Shown here piece after piece: positions 16,392-17,550 of a DNA stretch of 17,550 bases (its first letter is position 1; each line of letters starts with the position of its first letter). A model generated the notes under the pieces. That model was not told the DNA's origin and made no database searches. It saw nothing but the letters and a program-made list of their open reading frames with translations. The DNA is from JBLIOB01 sp047639575 (GTDB lineage: Bacteria > Bacteroidota > Bacteroidia > Flavobacteriales_D > Parvicellaceae). The stretch covers positions 1 to 17,550 of the forward strand of contig JBLIOB010000066.1 in the NCBI GenBank assembly GCA_047639575.1, in the 5' to 3' direction. Made by a program: the position numbers and the translations under genes.

Positions 16392-16412
16392 ACGTATTAC
16401 AAAGTAATACGT
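16392..16412. other. Perfect 9-bp palindrome with 3-base loop upstream of the secreted-protein gene
   Basis: ACGTATTAC at 16392-16400 and its exact reverse complement GTAATACGT at 16404-16412 are separated by AAA. The element is 34 bases after the M16 stop and 38 bases before the proposed TTG start of the next gene. There is no T-run on either side, so it is not a canonical intrinsic terminator. A protein-binding operator or an RNA hairpin separating the two transcription units are the two readings. Confidence 0.45.
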
Positions 16413-16450
16413 CAAAAGGATAACAAATTTTCAATTATTGCGTTAAAAGC

Positions 16451-17550
16451 TTGATCAAACTGATTAAACATATTGTTTTAAAAGGAAAAGTGGTAACATT
16501 TTTCCTTTTTGTGATTTTAAGCCTTTCCTCTTTGGACTCGAGGGCAGATCATTTAGCCGGAGCCGATATTACTTGGGTTTGCCAAGGTGGTGGCGACTTT
16601 GTGATTAAACTTAGGGTGATTCGAGATTGCAACGGTGCAGCTATATCTTCGGTTTCAGAAACAATTCAAGTTTGGAACCATTCTACAATAACTAACATTA
16701 CAGTAAATTATTTAACGGATTATGAGGGTTCTCCTTCTTGTTCGATTTCTGGAGGTAATCTGCCTATTTTATGCGCAGTAGGAGGAACGGGATCGTTTCA
16801 GATTTATGAATATGTTTCTAATCCAATCAACATTGGCGGTGTTCCGCCTGCGGCAGGTTGGATTTTCACTTGGGATGATGTTTACAGATCAACAGCCTCT
16901 TCTAACTTGAATTCACCTAATTCTTTTGGAATGACGGCCATTTCAAAAATGTTCACGAATGGTGGTGCTAACGTTTCACCCTGTTATGATTCTTCTCCTC
17001 AGTTTTCTCCTGAAATTGATGTATTATTTTGTGATGGTCCAAATAAATTTCATTTAAGAGCCTCAGATCCAGATGGCGATTCTTTAGTTTACTCTTTTGC
17101 AAATCCGCTATCGCACATGACGGCATTACAACCTGTCTTCGCAAGCCCATCTTCGATCCCTTTTGCTGCTGGGTATTCGGTGTCGAGTCCCATGCCAAGT
17201 GCAGCGCAGAATGCAAGTAATGTGCCGGGGGATTTGGATGCAACTACTGGTCAAATGTCATTTACTTCATTAACGCAGGGTGTTTTTTCAATTCGGGTAA
17301 AAGTCGAATCTTATCGATGTGGAGTGAAGCTCGCAGAAAACAATTGCGAATTGCCCATTACCGTTTTCCCATGTGGATTCGTAAATAATGAGCCTTCAAT
17401 TTCTCCTTTGTTACCATTTGGTTCAGGGCCATTTGTTTTTTATGACACTGTTTATGCTGGTCAGGTAGTAAATTTCAATGTAGTTGCTTCAGATTTTGAA
17501 TTATTGCAAGATGGGGTTACCCCACAACAGAACACATTAACAGCAATTGG
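16451..17550 (+). CDS. Large secreted protein, 5' part (gliding-motility/T9SS-cargo-like), runs off the window
   Basis: An uninterrupted frame of 366 codons runs to the window end without a stop. It begins with a probable signal peptide: basic n-region (IKLIKHIVLKGK), hydrophobic VVTFFLFVILSLSSL, then DSRA and a cleavage site before DHLAG. The mature start HLAGADITWVC...RDCNG resembles the N-terminus of many large Bacteroidota surface proteins that end in a gliding-motility-associated/T9SS type B sorting domain. DPDGDSLVYSF and VYAGQVVNFNVVASD look like Ig/cadherin-like repeats. About nine cysteines in the mature part suggest disulfides outside the cytoplasm. No ATG exists between the in-frame stop (16421) and the signal peptide. 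TTG at 16451 keeps the positive n-region, while GTG at 16490 has an AAGGA upstream but leaves a neutral, very short n-region. The T9SS sorting domain is inferred, since it lies beyond the window. Confidence 0.8.
   Translation, partial: MIKLIKHIVLKGKVVTFFLFVILSLSSLDSRADHLAGADITWVCQGGGDFVIKLRVIRDCNGAAISSVSETIQVWNHSTITNITVNYLTDYEGSPSCSISGGNLPILCAVGGTGSFQIYEYVSNPINIGGVPPAAGWIFTWDDVYRSTASSNLNSPNSFGMTAISKMFTNGGANVSPCYDSSPQFSPEIDVLFCDGPNKFHLRASDPDGDSLVYSFANPLSHMTALQPVFASPSSIPFAAGYSVSSPMPSAAQNASNVPGDLDATTGQMSFTSLTQGVFSIRVKVESYRCGVKLAENNCELPITVFPCGFVNNEPSISPLLPFGSGPFVFYDTVYAGQVVNFNVVASDFELLQDGVTPQQNTLTAI

Noticed and set aside
16380..16557. Direct repeat GATCATTTAGC at 16380-16390 and 16547-16557.
   Set aside because: Eleven bases, one copy inside coding sequence, only two copies; probably coincidence.
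16968..17243. Minus-strand 91-codon open frame near the window end.
   Set aside because: It is antisense to the secreted-protein frame, which has a signal peptide and continuous coding over 366 codons.

Overview
The window reads as chromosomal DNA of a Gram-negative Bacteroidota bacterium. The sequence is AT-rich. It carries two DUF6089-type outer-membrane beta-barrel genes. It also carries the start of a large cysteine-containing secreted protein, of the type that usually ends in a gliding-motility/T9SS sorting domain. Classical Shine-Dalgarno sites are largely absent. I cannot decide from sequence alone between a Flavobacteriales/Cryomorphaceae-like and a Cytophagales-like host.

Region 1 (2-10687, all + strand) is part of a surface-polysaccharide (O-antigen/capsule/exopolysaccharide) operon. 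The order is: asparagine-synthetase-type amidotransferase (5' end outside the window), non-hydrolysing UDP-GlcNAc 2-epimerase, Wzy/O-antigen-ligase-like membrane polymerase, membrane-anchored SGNH-hydrolase-like protein, GT4 glycosyltransferase, second (complete) asparagine-synthetase-type amidotransferase, second GT4, WcaF-like acyltransferase, and GT2 glycosyltransferase. Genes are separated by at most 76 bases, and five junctions overlap by 1-35 bases. Together they would supply a ManNAc-type precursor, transfer sugars, decorate the unit (amidation, O-acylation) and polymerise it. No flippase, initiating phosphoglycosyltransferase or sugar dehydrogenase lies in the window, so the locus must extend upstream. 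The operon ends at a bidirectional hairpin terminator at 10720-10754.

Region 2 (10773-12702, - strand) holds two tandem paralogous outer-membrane beta-barrel proteins of the DUF6089 type. They converge on the polysaccharide operon.

Region 3 (12857-16358, + strand, divergent from region 2) is a compact three-gene unit: a FabK/nitronate-monooxygenase-type flavoprotein, a catalytic M16 zinc peptidase (HxxEH present), and a partner M16 protein without the zinc motif.

Region 4 (16451 to the window end, + strand) is the 5' part of a secreted multi-domain protein. It probably starts at TTG and is preceded by a perfect 9-bp palindrome.

All intergenic stretches are shorter than 160 bases. I saw no RNA genes, insertion sequences, CRISPR arrays or phage genes. 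I do not see a convincing new defence or mobile system. The points most worth checking are the altered SGNH protein, the two amidotransferases in one operon, the conserved tail of the DUF6089 pair, and the secreted protein running off the end.
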